A stretch of 64,000 nt of DNA, from positions 62,001-126,000 of the forward strand of contig NZ_CACZTX010000006.1 of assembly GCF_902784195.1 (NCBI RefSeq). The letters run 5' to 3'. Below the pieces are notes generated by a model. That model was not told where the DNA came from, did no database searches, and saw only the letters and a program-made list of their open reading frames with translations. The DNA comes from an uncultured Methanobrevibacter sp. (GTDB taxonomy: Archaea > Methanobacteriota > Methanobacteria > Methanobacteriales > Methanobacteriaceae). Below, piece after piece: positions 8,554 to 18,381 of the stretch (within the stretch, counting starts at the first letter, position 1; each line of letters opens with the position of its first letter). A program made the position numbers and the translations under genes.

Positions 8554-10790
8554 TTATTGTTCGAATCTACGTCTGTCGATTAATTCTTGACGTTTACCTG
8601 CGTTCCAACCACCGTTTGCAGATTTAGCGTGACCTACTTGTTGTACGTAACCAGTAATTCTGTCATACCATTCTACATCAGCAGTTTCACCACAGGAAGG
8701 ACATTTGTTGCTTAATCCTTTCATTAAGGTCTTACAGTGTAAACAGAAACTGAATGCTGAACTGTAAGCCCAGAAACCAATGTCAGATTTTCTTGCAATC
8801 TTATTGGTTAAGCTCATTAATGCATCAGGATCAGAGTATGATTCACCCATGAATGCATGGAAGATGTGTCCACCAGGAGTTAAGCTGTGGTATTTGCCTT
8901 CGATTTTGACTTTGTCTGCAAAGGAAATGTCACTGTTTACAGGTACATGTGAGGAGTTAGTGTAGTAGTTAGCTCCATTGTCACCTTGTAAGATTGCTTT
9001 ATCTCCGAATTGCTCTTTATCTAAGGTTGCAAATCTGTATGCAGTGGATTCTGCAGGAGTTTGCAATACAGACCATCTGAGTCCAGTTTCTTCTTGTAAG
9101 GATTTTGCTCTTGCATTGATGTATTCTAAACATTTGATACCGAATTTGTTTGCATCAGGGTTTTCGATACCTTCACCGAATAATGCAAGCAACATTTCAT
9201 TAAGACCACAGAAACCAAAGGACAAGGTAGCGTTTTGGATTCTGTAATAGGTTTCACCATCAACTTTTTGATCTAAGAATGGTAAGATATCAAAGTTGTT
9301 TAAACAGTTAAGACCTTGGTTTCTTCTAATCATTAAGGTTTCAACAGCTAAATCCATGTAGTTGTCTAAGTATTCGAATACATCGTTTTCATCTCTGGAT
9401 TGGTATCCGATTCTTGGTAAGTTCAATGTTACGTAAGCTAAGTTACCGGTTCTTAAACAGTCTTGTTCCCAGTCACCGGTCCAGGTGTCTTGGAGACAGG
9501 TTCTGCAACCCATATAGTTAGCCATTTGACCTCTGTATTTAGGTAACATGTTTACAAAGTAGGATGAACCGTATTTTGCAGAAAGTTCATGAACTAAACG
9601 TAAATCATCATCATAGTCACCTTTTAAGGTCTCTTCACGTAAAGTGTAAATCTGGTTTCATCCTCAAAGTCAGCGTAAGTTCCTACAACTTGTCCTTTTG
9701 GACCGTATGCAGTTACATCCTGCAAGAATTTTGGAACTCCAAATTCTAATTGCATGCTTGTAAATGGAACTTGGGAACCTCTTGCTGCATAAGCCATGTT
9801 CAAGTTGTATACTAACATTTGAATGGATTGTTTTACTTCATCATAGCTTCTGCCTGTTGCAAATGGTGCAACAAATACGTTCCAGAGGGACATAGCTTGT
9901 CCACCAGACATGTTTTGCTGTGCTGCTAACATGATTTCACCAGTGTGGTTCATCAATGTTTCCATATGGGAAGGAGGTGCAGCAACTGAAGTGTGATCTC
10001 CAGTACCGTCAACTTTAAGACCATGTTTAATGAATGCTCTTATATCATGTTGGAGACAGTTCAATGGTCTTCCAGCAAAGAATTCCAAGTCGTGAATGTG
10101 AATGTCACCAGACATGTGTGCATCTGCTAAGTGAGCTGGTAACATGTGTAAGAGTGCATATTGTTTTAATGCTTCATCAGCAACATACTTGTGAATGGAT
10201 TCAGGGTTATGCATCATGTTTGCATTGTCTCTTGAACCGTTTTCAATTAAGGAAGTGATGTTGTAAACAGGAATACCTAAACGAGTGTATCTGCTTCTTA
10301 AATCTTCTAATCCATATTCTACAAGTTTTGTGTTTACGATTTCCCTAATCATTGGAGCGGTAAGGTATTCGACATTGAGTTTTTTGAGTTCTTTCCAAAC
10401 TTCAGTAGCAATTTCAAAAGCGGTTTCTTGGGAAGCGCCGGTTTCTTCAACTAAGGTACTTGCAATTTTTGCCATGTCGAATGGTTCAATTTTATCTCTT
10501 GAAGAACGTACTTTTAAAGTAGTTTTTGCTAAGTATTTGTTAGCTGATTCAGAATCTACTTCTTCTAAGCATTCGTAAACAATCTTTTTGATCTCTTTAG
10601 TGCTGATTCCATCGTATAGGTTTTCAACAACAGTTGAAACAATTCTTTCAGATTCAAAGTATGGAGCATCTACCATCACTAAAGACTTTAACAATTTCTC
10701 ATAACTGAAAGCTTCACAAACACCGTTGTTTTTCTTAACGGTGATTTTAGCTCTTCTAATATCGTTTTCTACATTATCGACTTTTTCCAC
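8554..10790 (-). pseudogene. nrdD: Anaerobic ribonucleoside-triphosphate reductase, disrupted by frameshift
   Basis: Class III reductase that makes deoxynucleotides using a glycyl radical. The first frame (10790-9624, 388 residues) holds the N-terminal ATP-cone (about residues 12-100) and the start of the barrel. It runs out of frame near 9640-9655. Reading resumes in the -1 frame (LREETLKGDY, then YMGCRTCLQD) to 8554. The C-terminal part has a zinc ribbon (CLHCK, CPSCG) and the glycyl-radical region ANGGWNAGKRQEL. Joined, the product would be about 743 residues, and I judge that 20-30 residues are missing at the junction. The GTG start follows AAGGTG. No nrdG activase is adjacent. It may be a true mutation, a sequencing error or recoding. 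Confidence 0.8.
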
Positions 10791-11080
10791 TTTAACACCT
10801 TCATTTAAAATAAAAATCTAATAATAATAATTAAATTAATAATTATGTAATCATGAAAATTTAGATAAAACTTTCAAAGTGATTACTAATAACTATGTAC
10901 TTACATGTATAATATCCGTTAGAAATTATACGAAAGTTAGTAACTATACAAAATGTTAGTTACTTCACGAAATAATATATGTTATAAGATGTATATAAAT
11001 CATTCGTTTTTATACGAACAATATTTATTATGACAATATTCAAAATTAGAAAACACTTAAAACTTGTTTAAAATTAAAAA
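10791..11080. promoter_or_regulatory. nrdD promoter region with repeated GTTAGTNAC motifs
   Basis: A TATA box reads TTTATATA on the minus strand (10992-10999). Downstream of it, near the expected transcription start, GTTAGTAAC (10936-10944) and GTTAGTTAC (10955-10963) form a direct repeat 19 bp apart. A related GATTACTAATAACTA lies at 10881-10895. ATACGAA also occurs twice (about 10929 and 11012), flanking the promoter. This looks like an operator for repression of nrdD, with about 200 bp of leader. Confidence 0.5.
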
Positions 11081-11103
11081 TAATTAAGGAAAACCCTTAA
11101 TTA
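11081..11103 (-). terminator. Hairpin terminator of polC
   Basis: A 9-bp perfect stem (TAATTAAGG/CCTTAATTA) around a 5-base loop, followed on the minus strand by TTTTTAATTTT. It lies about 80 bp after the polC stop and just upstream of the nrdD promoter. Confidence 0.65.
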
Positions 11104-11181
11104 AAAAACAATAAAATTAAAGAATCCAGTGAAATTCACTATCCAAATATGAAAATCAAATAAAGACCCATATCAAATTAA

Positions 11182-14100
11182 TCATTTTCCAAAGAATACA
11201 TCCAATGAACTTTGCTTGGATTTGTCACTTTCAAATAATGAATTAATACCAAATTCCTGAATTTCCAATCTTTGCTCAAGATAGTGGGATACAGGATACC
11301 TGTTTACAAGGTTCTGTGAAATTTCAAGATACTTGACTACAGATCCCTTGGAAACACTGAGAATCAAGTCCCCACCACATTTGCATTTACCTGTTAAAGG
11401 CATTCTCCTATACTTAGCACCGCATTTAGGGCATCTTACCTTCTGCTTGGAGAAAGCTCTTGAATTTCCCATAATGTCCGGCAAGAAGTGAGAAGACAAT
11501 ACTCCCTCTACAACTCCCCTTTGGTCAACTGCCCGGATAAGTTCAGCTAAATTGATTTGAGCTTCCACCTTCTCCTTCATGGATCCTAAACGTTTGTATA
11601 AGCAAACTTTTGGCCCTGCATGAATGCTTGAAGTGTGATGTGAAAACATCAAATCGTGATACTGCCTGTCAGTACCTAAATGCTTAGCAACATTATCCAC
11701 CAAATCCAACATGTCAGCAGGCTTTAAAGGTTCTTGAGACCTTTCAAAGAATTCAAGTGGGAATCTTTCAAAGATGTCAAGGTTATGGGATTCGTCATCT
11801 ATCTCCTCTGGGTCTATACGAGTTGATAAAACCAAAGGAGCATCCATACTTCCTCCACGAGTGCTTGGCAAGTATGATTTTGAGAAATTGATCAATGCAT
11901 CCAACAGCAACAGCACAGAATCCTCATCACTGTCACAGTTTCTCCTTTTTGCAGAATGGAAATAAGGGTGAGCATAACATCCTAAAGCCTTGGTGAACCC
12001 TACAATACGGCCCAATACTCCTGCAGATGTGTGGGGAGCAAGACCTGCAATAAGATGCCCAATCAAGTCATATTTGTCCTTTACATTATAGAACCTTTCC
12101 ATTCCATAATATCTCTCAAGCAAATCATCAACGAAATTAGCTACACCTACCAAATACTCACCGCAATTATCGGAAACTACAATATCCTGAACCTTAAGTT
12201 CAATAATTTGGTCTTCACTAACAATGTCTTCACCATAGCAGTCTTTAGTATATCCCATTTCCAATAATTTAGGAACTGTTACTCCAATTTCTTTTGGAAT
12301 AAAGTGAGTTAGTGGCAAGTCAGTGGAGTCATGACGGATAGTTCCTTCCTTAAATGTGAACACATTATTTTTAGCCCTTAAGATACCTTTTTCCAAAGGT
12401 TCAGGGAGCTTATCTTCAGAAATTAATCCAACAACCCCTTTAACTTCATCAACTTTACGAACTCCCACATTATTTGAAGCCTTGGAAAGCATATGGGCCA
12501 AATTAATATCTTTTTGGCCGGATTTCCCAATGACAGTAGGGGATCCGCAATGTGGACAAATGGCTTGGAATGAACTTAATCTGCAATCAGGATTTGTACA
12601 TTCCCTTCTTGCAAATTCCACCTTAATCTTTTTCTTTTTGGCAGCTTCTGCAACCAAACGTCTGTTTCCACCATTGTTTCCAATAGGGAAGAGCACATGA
12701 GGAGCCGGCCTCATCAATCTTTCCTTGGATTTTTCAGGACGGCCAACCCTTGTACCTATATAACATGGAGCCTTATCCTTTATCTCGAAATCTATATTCT
12801 CATTGATGATGTCAACAACTTTCATCTTGTAATACTCATCAGCAAGATATTTTGAATAATCTCCATTTATTGTCTTAAGTAAACTAAAACCATGATTCTT
12901 GTCAATTATTACTTTTCCATCCTGAAGCTTGTGGCATAAGCCCATAACTTCCAAAATTCTTTTTTGATATGATAAATCAAGTTCTAAATCCTCTCCATTT
13001 AGATATCCATTTTCCAAGTAGTCTCTTTTAGTATCCAACCACTGGCTTAAATCAACTAAATCCTTAATGGAGATGTCATTATAATAATAAGTGTATTCCG
13101 GATGCAAAGGCACATTAAACTCTTCAGTGATTTTAAATGCTTCTTCGACTGTGAATTTCTTGGTTTGCAATGAATTTAAATTGAATGCCTCTTTTTCCTC
13201 ATCGGTGAATGATTGGTATTTTGCGCTATTTCTTATTGTTTCAATCCACCATTCCTCACACCAGCAAGCGCCTAACATTGGCTGGTTGTTCCTTAGGAAT
13301 TCACCAAATGCAACAAGCATATCTCCTAAAAAAAGGATTTCAACAACTTTTCCTTTAACCTTTCTTGCATCTTCAATGGAATCCAATCTGCGGACTTCAC
13401 CTGATTTCAACTTAACGGTTGGACCTTCAATAGAATCTACAGGTACTACACAGTTACCTTTTCCAGGCCTTTCAATCTTGAGCTGTGTTCCAACCGCCAA
13501 GAATTCCAAGAGTTCCATTGTTGCAGGGTGAACCCCCATGGTTGCAAGACCAGTGTTTCTTGAACGGCCATACCTAAGCCTGAATCCTCCCTTTTCAGAA
13601 GGATATCCTAAAACAGGCCTTCCACCGATGATATCATGAGCATATTTGGAGTGTTCAAAGAGTTCCTCCTTATCAATGATATTGTCATCAATTTCCTCAA
13701 CGATTTCCTCGCTATCAGATTGGGAACCTTCTTCTTCCTTAGAGGAACCTACACCTTTAGCATATTCAGCTAAAAATTCCCAACTGTCCAAGTTAAGTGT
13801 GTGAGCATATTTTAAGATCTTTTTGGATTTCTGAATAACTCCCTCTACCATCGCAAGAAGTGCTCCACCTCTAATGTTATTGGTCTCTACACGAGGCAAG
13901 TCTCTGTGAGACACTTCAACTTGGTCTGTTGGCTCACCGCTGACTTCAACTGGAATGCTTCTTGCAGCTAATCTAACCTCTTCAGGGGTTGGAGAGTATT
14001 GCAAGTTAGTAACTTCTGATTCGTAAAGCTCAACTTCTTCCACATATCTTTCTATCTCATCATCAGTAGGTTTATAAATGTCAAGTCCAGTAGCTACACG

Positions 14101-14595
14101 TATCTTATCACCTAAAAGAACGGATAAAGCAGCTGCAGTACCTCCTGCACTACGAATAGGGCCTGCAAAATATACAGCAACATACTTGCTTCCATCAGAA
14201 TTGCTTTTGATCTTTACTCCAGAAATCCCTTCCAAAGGAGCTGCTACAACCCCTTCTGTTAAAATAGCTAAAGCGGTTCTAAGTCCTTGGTCTGCAAAAG
14301 CCTGTTTTTCAGCCTCAAGCTTAGCACCTGTTTCATTTGATTCCTGAGATGCGATTTCAGCAGCAATTTCAAATGCAACCTCTTCCCTAGACATATCCTT
14401 TTCCAATTCTTTGATACGTTTTGCAATACCTTTAGGACCTACAAGCCCTTCCACTCTCTCTGCTAAGTCCTTTGCCAATGGAATTTCAGTCTCTAACTCA
14501 ACATCAAACCCTTTGGATCTTGCCTCATTAGCTATCTCATAGAGCTTGAGAGTTTCACTTTCCAATCTTTCAAAATAATCCATTCCAGCATCCAT
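11182..14595 (-). CDS. polC: DNA polymerase II (family D) large subunit DP2
   Basis: Catalytic subunit of euryarchaeal replicative polymerase D, which partners with the DP1 exonuclease subunit (not in this window). The 1137 residues show the N-terminal DP2 region (EIPLAKDLAERVEGLVGP near residue 40), the YFAGPIRSAGGTAAA stretch, zinc-binding cysteines CTNPDC/CPHCG near residue 680 and CPKCG/CKCGG near residue 1065, and a QSSLDVFFGK tail that resembles a PIP-box for PCNA. Some archaeal DP2 genes carry inteins; none is present here. GTGAT four bases before the ATG at 14595 favours this start over the GTG at 14604. The terminator is at 11081-11103. Confidence 0.96.
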   Translation of the reverse strand: MDAGMDYFERLESETLKLYEIANEARSKGFDVELETEIPLAKDLAERVEGLVGPKGIAKRIKELEKDMSREEVAFEIAAEIASQESNETGAKLEAEKQAFADQGLRTALAILTEGVVAAPLEGISGVKIKSNSDGSKYVAVYFAGPIRSAGGTAAALSVLLGDKIRVATGLDIYKPTDDEIERYVEEVELYESEVTNLQYSPTPEEVRLAARSIPVEVSGEPTDQVEVSHRDLPRVETNNIRGGALLAMVEGVIQKSKKILKYAHTLNLDSWEFLAEYAKGVGSSKEEEGSQSDSEEIVEEIDDNIIDKEELFEHSKYAHDIIGGRPVLGYPSEKGGFRLRYGRSRNTGLATMGVHPATMELLEFLAVGTQLKIERPGKGNCVVPVDSIEGPTVKLKSGEVRRLDSIEDARKVKGKVVEILFLGDMLVAFGEFLRNNQPMLGACWCEEWWIETIRNSAKYQSFTDEEKEAFNLNSLQTKKFTVEEAFKITEEFNVPLHPEYTYYYNDISIKDLVDLSQWLDTKRDYLENGYLNGEDLELDLSYQKRILEVMGLCHKLQDGKVIIDKNHGFSLLKTINGDYSKYLADEYYKMKVVDIINENIDFEIKDKAPCYIGTRVGRPEKSKERLMRPAPHVLFPIGNNGGNRRLVAEAAKKKKIKVEFARRECTNPDCRLSSFQAICPHCGSPTVIGKSGQKDINLAHMLSKASNNVGVRKVDEVKGVVGLISEDKLPEPLEKGILRAKNNVFTFKEGTIRHDSTDLPLTHFIPKEIGVTVPKLLEMGYTKDCYGEDIVSEDQIIELKVQDIVVSDNCGEYLVGVANFVDDLLERYYGMERFYNVKDKYDLIGHLIAGLAPHTSAGVLGRIVGFTKALGCYAHPYFHSAKRRNCDSDEDSVLLLLDALINFSKSYLPSTRGGSMDAPLVLSTRIDPEEIDDESHNLDIFERFPLEFFERSQEPLKPADMLDLVDNVAKHLGTDRQYHDLMFSHHTSSIHAGPKVCLYKRLGSMKEKVEAQINLAELIRAVDQRGVVEGVLSSHFLPDIMGNSRAFSKQKVRCPKCGAKYRRMPLTGKCKCGGDLILSVSKGSVVKYLEISQNLVNRYPVSHYLEQRLEIQEFGINSLFESDKSKQSSLDVFFGK

Positions 14596-14907
14596 TATAA
14601 TCACTGATAATAAAAATAATAATCTGACTAAAAATTTACTAATAATTTAACAAATAAGTGAAGTAATGATTTAATTTTTTCCTTATTTTTTCTCTAATAT
14701 TATTATATTCCTTATCATATTTAAAAATATTAAGAGAGCATATAAAAACTAATATGAAATTGAAATATCATGAAAAATATCCTGAGAACTATCCTGAAAA
14801 AATATAAAAAATAATAGTGAATAATTTAAAAAAAATAGAATTAAATAGAATTGAATAAATTAAATTGAGTGAAAAAATTAAATAAAGTAAATAAATTAAA
14901 AAAAGAA
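14596..14907. other. AT-rich region upstream of polC
   Basis: About 310 bp with no ORF, holding the polC promoter. A TATA-like element (TTTATATGC on the minus strand) lies near 14738-14746. Nothing else was recognised. Confidence 0.45.
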
Positions 14908-14966
14908 ACTAGTAGAGCAAATACTCAACTAGTGAAAATAAGTTTAATCAAACTTTCTAAAAGTTT
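14908..14966 (-). terminator. Two hairpin terminators after the Sec61-beta gene
   Basis: The first hairpin (14950-14966, AAACTTT/AAAGTTT with a 3-base loop) starts three bases after the stop. The second (14908-14933) has an ACTAGT/ACTAGT stem, one mismatch and a GAG/CTC stem, followed on the minus strand by TTTCTTTTTTT. Confidence 0.65.
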
Positions 14967-14968
14967 GT

Positions 14969-15130
14969 TTATACAGAGAATCTTAAGATGAAACAGAAGA
15001 TTCCTAAAATTACACTAAGTGCGATGACTATTTCTGGAGCGATTTTTGGACCTACACTTTCGTCATCAAAATATCTTACTAAACCTGCCCCGCTCATAGG
15101 CATGCTGATTTTATTATCTTTTTTTGCCAT
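14969..15130 (-). CDS. Preprotein translocase subunit Sec61-beta (SecG family)
   Basis: A 53-residue gene starting at 15130. The N-terminus is basic and polar (MAKKDNKISM, then PMSGAGLVRYFDDE), with the typical archaeal Sec61-beta patch SGAGLVRYF. One membrane segment follows at about residues 32-50 (PEIVIALSVILGIFCFILR). Sec61-beta is the small third subunit of the SecYE channel. The gene stands alone between an M50 protease gene and polC. It is followed by two hairpin terminators. Confidence 0.9.
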   Translation of the reverse strand: MAKKDNKISMPMSGAGLVRYFDDESVGPKIAPEIVIALSVILGIFCFILRFSV

Positions 15131-15331
15131 AGATATCACGTTAAAATAATTGAATAAATTTGAATTTTTTTATTGAATTTTAAATTTGATTAATTAATTA
15201 AGCATCAATATACTATATCAATACACTATAATATTAATATAAATTTTATAAGTATTAACTATTTCTATCATTTCTTATATTAAAACTTTTAGTTTATAAA
15301 ATTTTCAGCTAAAAATTCTAATTTAGAGGAA

Positions 15332-15937
15332 TTATAAAAATCCTCCGAAGATTAAAACTAAAAGTGCAGCGATTGCAAATGTAATCAACCAAATAGGAAT
15401 GCTCCAAGACATTACTTTAGAACCATCTAAAGGAGGTATCGGCAATAGGTTGAAAGCTGCCAAGAAGAAATTGATTCTTGTACCAAGAACGCAAGTCAAT
15501 CCGACAAGATATCCAGTTTCAGTATATGCGAAATCCCCAAGAGATACTAAAATAAGGAAGAAGATTAAACCTAAAATGATATTTACAATTGGTCCTGCAA
15601 TGGAAATGATTCCATTTGTTTTCTTTTCCATACCATTACTATAAATAACAACTGCTCCAGGAGCTGCAAATATGAATCCGAAAAATGAACTGACCAACGC
15701 AATAATGAGTCCTGTAGGCCATAACTCATATTCAGCATAATATCCATAATGCATTGCTACGAATTTATGTCCTAATTCGTGGAAAATGAAACCTGCTCCC
15801 ACTCCAATCATAACTATAGGGAAAACCAAGCCTATATTGCTGTAATCACCATTGGAGTAGAGAATGGTAAATCCTAAAGCAATCACTATAAAGGATATGA
15901 TTAAATCTCTTATCTCTTTACCTGTAAATCTAAACAT
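15332..15937 (-). CDS. M50 (site-2 protease type) zinc metalloprotease
   Basis: A 201-residue multi-pass membrane protein. The zinc-binding HELGH motif is at residues 53-57 inside a hydrophobic segment, and the second M50 motif, NLLPIPPLDG, is at about 162-171; its Asp would be the third metal ligand. These define an intramembrane peptidase fold with about six membrane segments. The family cleaves membrane-anchored regulators or acts in protein quality control; the substrate here is unknown. There is no PDZ or CBS domain. It begins the membrane and protease-rich stretch that runs to 22.3 kb. Confidence 0.85.
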   Translation of the reverse strand: MFRFTGKEIRDLIISFIVIALGFTILYSNGDYSNIGLVFPIVMIGVGAGFIFHELGHKFVAMHYGYYAEYELWPTGLIIALVSSFFGFIFAAPGAVVIYSNGMEKKTNGIISIAGPIVNIILGLIFFLILVSLGDFAYTETGYLVGLTCVLGTRINFFLAAFNLLPIPPLDGSKVMSWSIPIWLITFAIAALLVLIFGGFL

Positions 15938-16055
15938 AACTTAAATTATATTTTATAGTCATATAAAGTTTATGATTATATAAATCAATGAAAAAAAAAA
16001 TAAATGAAAAAGAAATTGAAAAAAAATATGAAAAAAAACAAAAGAAATAATCATA

Positions 16056-16859
16056 TTATTCCATATCTTTAGGCCATTCACTGAAAATTGCCTTAAACAA
16101 TACAAAATTAGAGACAATGGCTAAAATGATTATCAAGATAATTATTATCAAATTGGACTGAATCAAGTATTCAACTCCGCTTAATGCTAAAAGGAATGAT
16201 AAGAGATTATTCAAAAAGTGAGCAAATATTGGCACCAATATGTTTTTAGACTTTATATAAAGAATTGAAACGCAAATACCGAATAGTATAGCTCCTAAAA
16301 TTCCTCCAAAGTTATGGCAAACACCAAACAACACTGAAGAAATCAAAATAGCTAAAGTAACATCCAATTCCTTATTGAATCTTCTTAAGAACAATCCTCT
16401 AAACAATAGCTCCTCTATAATCGGAGAGAGCATAACTACAGTGAAAAAGTAAAGAGCCAATATTGCAATGCCCAATGCTCTGAAATCTCCAAAAAGAGGA
16501 GAATTGAAGCTAATTATTGACAAATTGCTTAAATATCTCAATATAAAATACACCGCGGAAACAAATAGGATATTTGCAATCACAATGAATGAGATGTGAT
16601 AAATGTCAGAGACCTTGAATATTGAATCATATTCCTTTCTTAAGGCATCTTTAAATGAGATTTCATCAAAATCGATATTATTCAATGCATAAGCAAAAAA
16701 CAGTAGCATTATTCCATACAATATGAATTTGAAAAATAAGCTTCCTAACTGAATCTTTAAGACCATAGGAATTAAGGTAAGAAGTAATATAATCAATAAA
16801 AAGAAAGATAAAACCTTTATTATGGATAATCTATCTAAGAAATCATTTAATCGAAGCAT
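16056..16859 (-). CDS. CPBP family intramembrane glutamic protease
   Basis: A 267-residue, mostly hydrophobic protein with about eight membrane segments. The CPBP (CAAX protease/bacteriocin-processing) motifs are present: EELLFRG, then CHN, then HFLNN. The Glu pair and His residues form the active site of the Rce1-like fold. In bacteria these proteins process prenylated proteins or peptides or give bacteriocin self-immunity; in methanogens the roles are unknown. The gene is divergent from the small gene at 16989. Two further CPBP genes lie at 20.6 and 21.5 kb. Confidence 0.85.
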   Translation of the reverse strand: MLRLNDFLDRLSIIKVLSFFLLIILLLTLIPMVLKIQLGSLFFKFILYGIMLLFFAYALNNIDFDEISFKDALRKEYDSIFKVSDIYHISFIVIANILFVSAVYFILRYLSNLSIISFNSPLFGDFRALGIAILALYFFTVVMLSPIIEELLFRGLFLRRFNKELDVTLAILISSVLFGVCHNFGGILGAILFGICVSILYIKSKNILVPIFAHFLNNLLSFLLALSGVEYLIQSNLIIIILIIILAIVSNFVLFKAIFSEWPKDME

Positions 16860-16988
16860 ATTAAGTTCACCTTTAAAAACATGTAAATATGTAAATAATA
16901 TTTATTTATTTAAATCTTTAGTTTTATAATATATAAGTTTAAACGAACATATTTTAAATAAATAATAAGAAGGTTTAGGTATAAAATC

Positions 16989-17372
16989 ATGACAATTAGC
17001 TACATTCCCGAAGAATTTGAAATCAATTACAAGCACGATTTGAATGGAACAAAATCCATTAAGCTATTGAACAATTCTCTTTTGGTAAACAATCCAAATC
17101 CAGAATTGATTGACATAAAAAGAATAAGCAGTGAAAAGTGGATTCAATTTTGGGAAGATGTTGAAAAAATAGGTCTTTGGGATCTAGAAGAGGAATATCA
17201 ATCCTGCACTTTAGAGGGAGGATTCACTTGGAGCATAAAGATCGTTTACAAATCCAAAGAACTCAATAGCTATGGAGCAAATATGGAACCTAAAATAGTC
17301 ATTGGAGATAAGATTTATTCTGTATTAGAAGAGCTCTACAAGTCAATTGAAGAGTTGATTGACTTAGAATAA
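16989..17372 (+). CDS. Conserved-looking small cytosolic protein, unknown function
   Basis: The product has 127 residues, is acidic and soluble, and has no membrane segment. It has Trp-rich patches (SEKWIQFWEDVEKIGLWDLEE at about 48-68; GGFTWSIKIVYKS at about 77-89). The layout resembles small bacterial proteins of unknown function that follow effector or sensor genes, but I do not recognise the family. AGGTTTAGG lies upstream of the ATG. A TATA-like TTTATAATATA lies near 16922-16932, so the gene has its own promoter, divergent from the CPBP protease. It is the only plus-strand gene in the 15-22 kb island. Confidence 0.65.
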   Translation: MTISYIPEEFEINYKHDLNGTKSIKLLNNSLLVNNPNPELIDIKRISSEKWIQFWEDVEKIGLWDLEEEYQSCTLEGGFTWSIKIVYKSKELNSYGANMEPKIVIGDKIYSVLEELYKSIEELIDLE

Positions 17373-17512
17373 AAATAGAAAAATTAAAATAAAAAATAGA
17401 AAATTACTAAAATATTAAAAAAATAAAAAAACTAAAATAAAATAAATCTAATCAAAAAAAAGAAAGTAAAAATAAAAAAATGAAAAAATAAAAACTAACT
17501 AAAATAATGATT

Positions 17513-18379
17513 TTAATTAGTAAAAGAAGCAGTTTCTGCAATTGATTTTAATAATTCCAAATCATTACCAGCAATTACAATTACCTGATTGTTATCTGGA
17601 CTTTCAATGCAGATTGCATAGTCTGCATTATCAATATTTGAAATAATATCCCCATCAAATGAAGCATTTGCATCTACTGAATTTTCACCGTTTGAATCAT
17701 TTACCTTTACGCCATCAGTTGAAATGGAAACATCATCGCCATTTGGATCTGAAACCGCCAATCCATTAGTGTTTAATGAAACTGTACTATTGTCATCACC
17801 AACAATATGAATTCCTTCATCTTTAGAAACCTGTACATCAGCATCTTCAGTTGTGACATTCACATTGGAATCATCTGAAAAGATTCCAGTCGCAAAGTTC
17901 CATAAGGTGTCAATGTCATTTCCAAAGCCAAAATCAAAGAAATCCCAATTATTTGCATCTTTGGTTTCTACAATGAAATACTTGTCATTTTCTTCTACGA
18001 TAGGAGCATCCTTTTTCAAATCATTTATCACATCTGAAATGATGCTTTGATCTTTAGAATCGTCTTTCAAATACATGATGGCATTTACATCATTTGCATT
18101 GTCCCCATGGTTTGCAAAGACTTCCATGTTCATAGCCACATCACCAACATTCAAGTTAGTTGTTGCCTCTTCAGCAAAGTCACTGCCTGATGGAATGTCA
18201 ATTGCAAAGTTAGCACTGCCTATACCATTGCTTACCAAATCAACTGCACCAACACTTGAAATTGCTATTGCAACAACAAGGAGTGCAGATAATCCTGCTA
18301 AAATTCTTGAATCAATTTTCAATTTATCACCCATTTTACAATTATTAGTTAAATCACCCATAGTTTCTAATTTTCTCAT
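17513..18379 (-). CDS. Membrane-anchored acidic extracellular protein
   Basis: This 288-residue protein has one N-terminal hydrophobic segment (AGLSALLVVAIAISSVGA, residues 28-45) after a basic start, so it is a secreted or anchored protein. The rest is rich in Asp, Asn and Ser. The middle (about 170-235) reads as repeated V-x-D-x-N/D-G strands, suggesting a beta-rich fold. The start ATG lies two bases after the stop codon of the DUF4013-type gene at 18382, so translation is likely coupled. Such Asp/Asn-rich surface proteins are common in Methanobrevibacter. The function is unknown. Confidence 0.7.
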   Translation of the reverse strand: MRKLETMGDLTNNCKMGDKLKIDSRILAGLSALLVVAIAISSVGAVDLVSNGIGSANFAIDIPSGSDFAEEATTNLNVGDVAMNMEVFANHGDNANDVNAIMYLKDDSKDQSIISDVINDLKKDAPIVEENDKYFIVETKDANNWDFFDFGFGNDIDTLWNFATGIFSDDSNVNVTTEDADVQVSKDEGIHIVGDDNSTVSLNTNGLAVSDPNGDDVSISTDGVKVNDSNGENSVDANASFDGDIISNIDNADYAICIESPDNNQVIVIAGNDLELLKSIAETASFTN

Positions 18380-18381
18380 TT

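Noticed and set aside
13091-13531. A 146-codon plus-strand open frame inside polC
   Set aside because: It lies antisense within DP2, with Ser-rich translation typical of a shadow frame. The DP2 reading frame is continuous and conserved.
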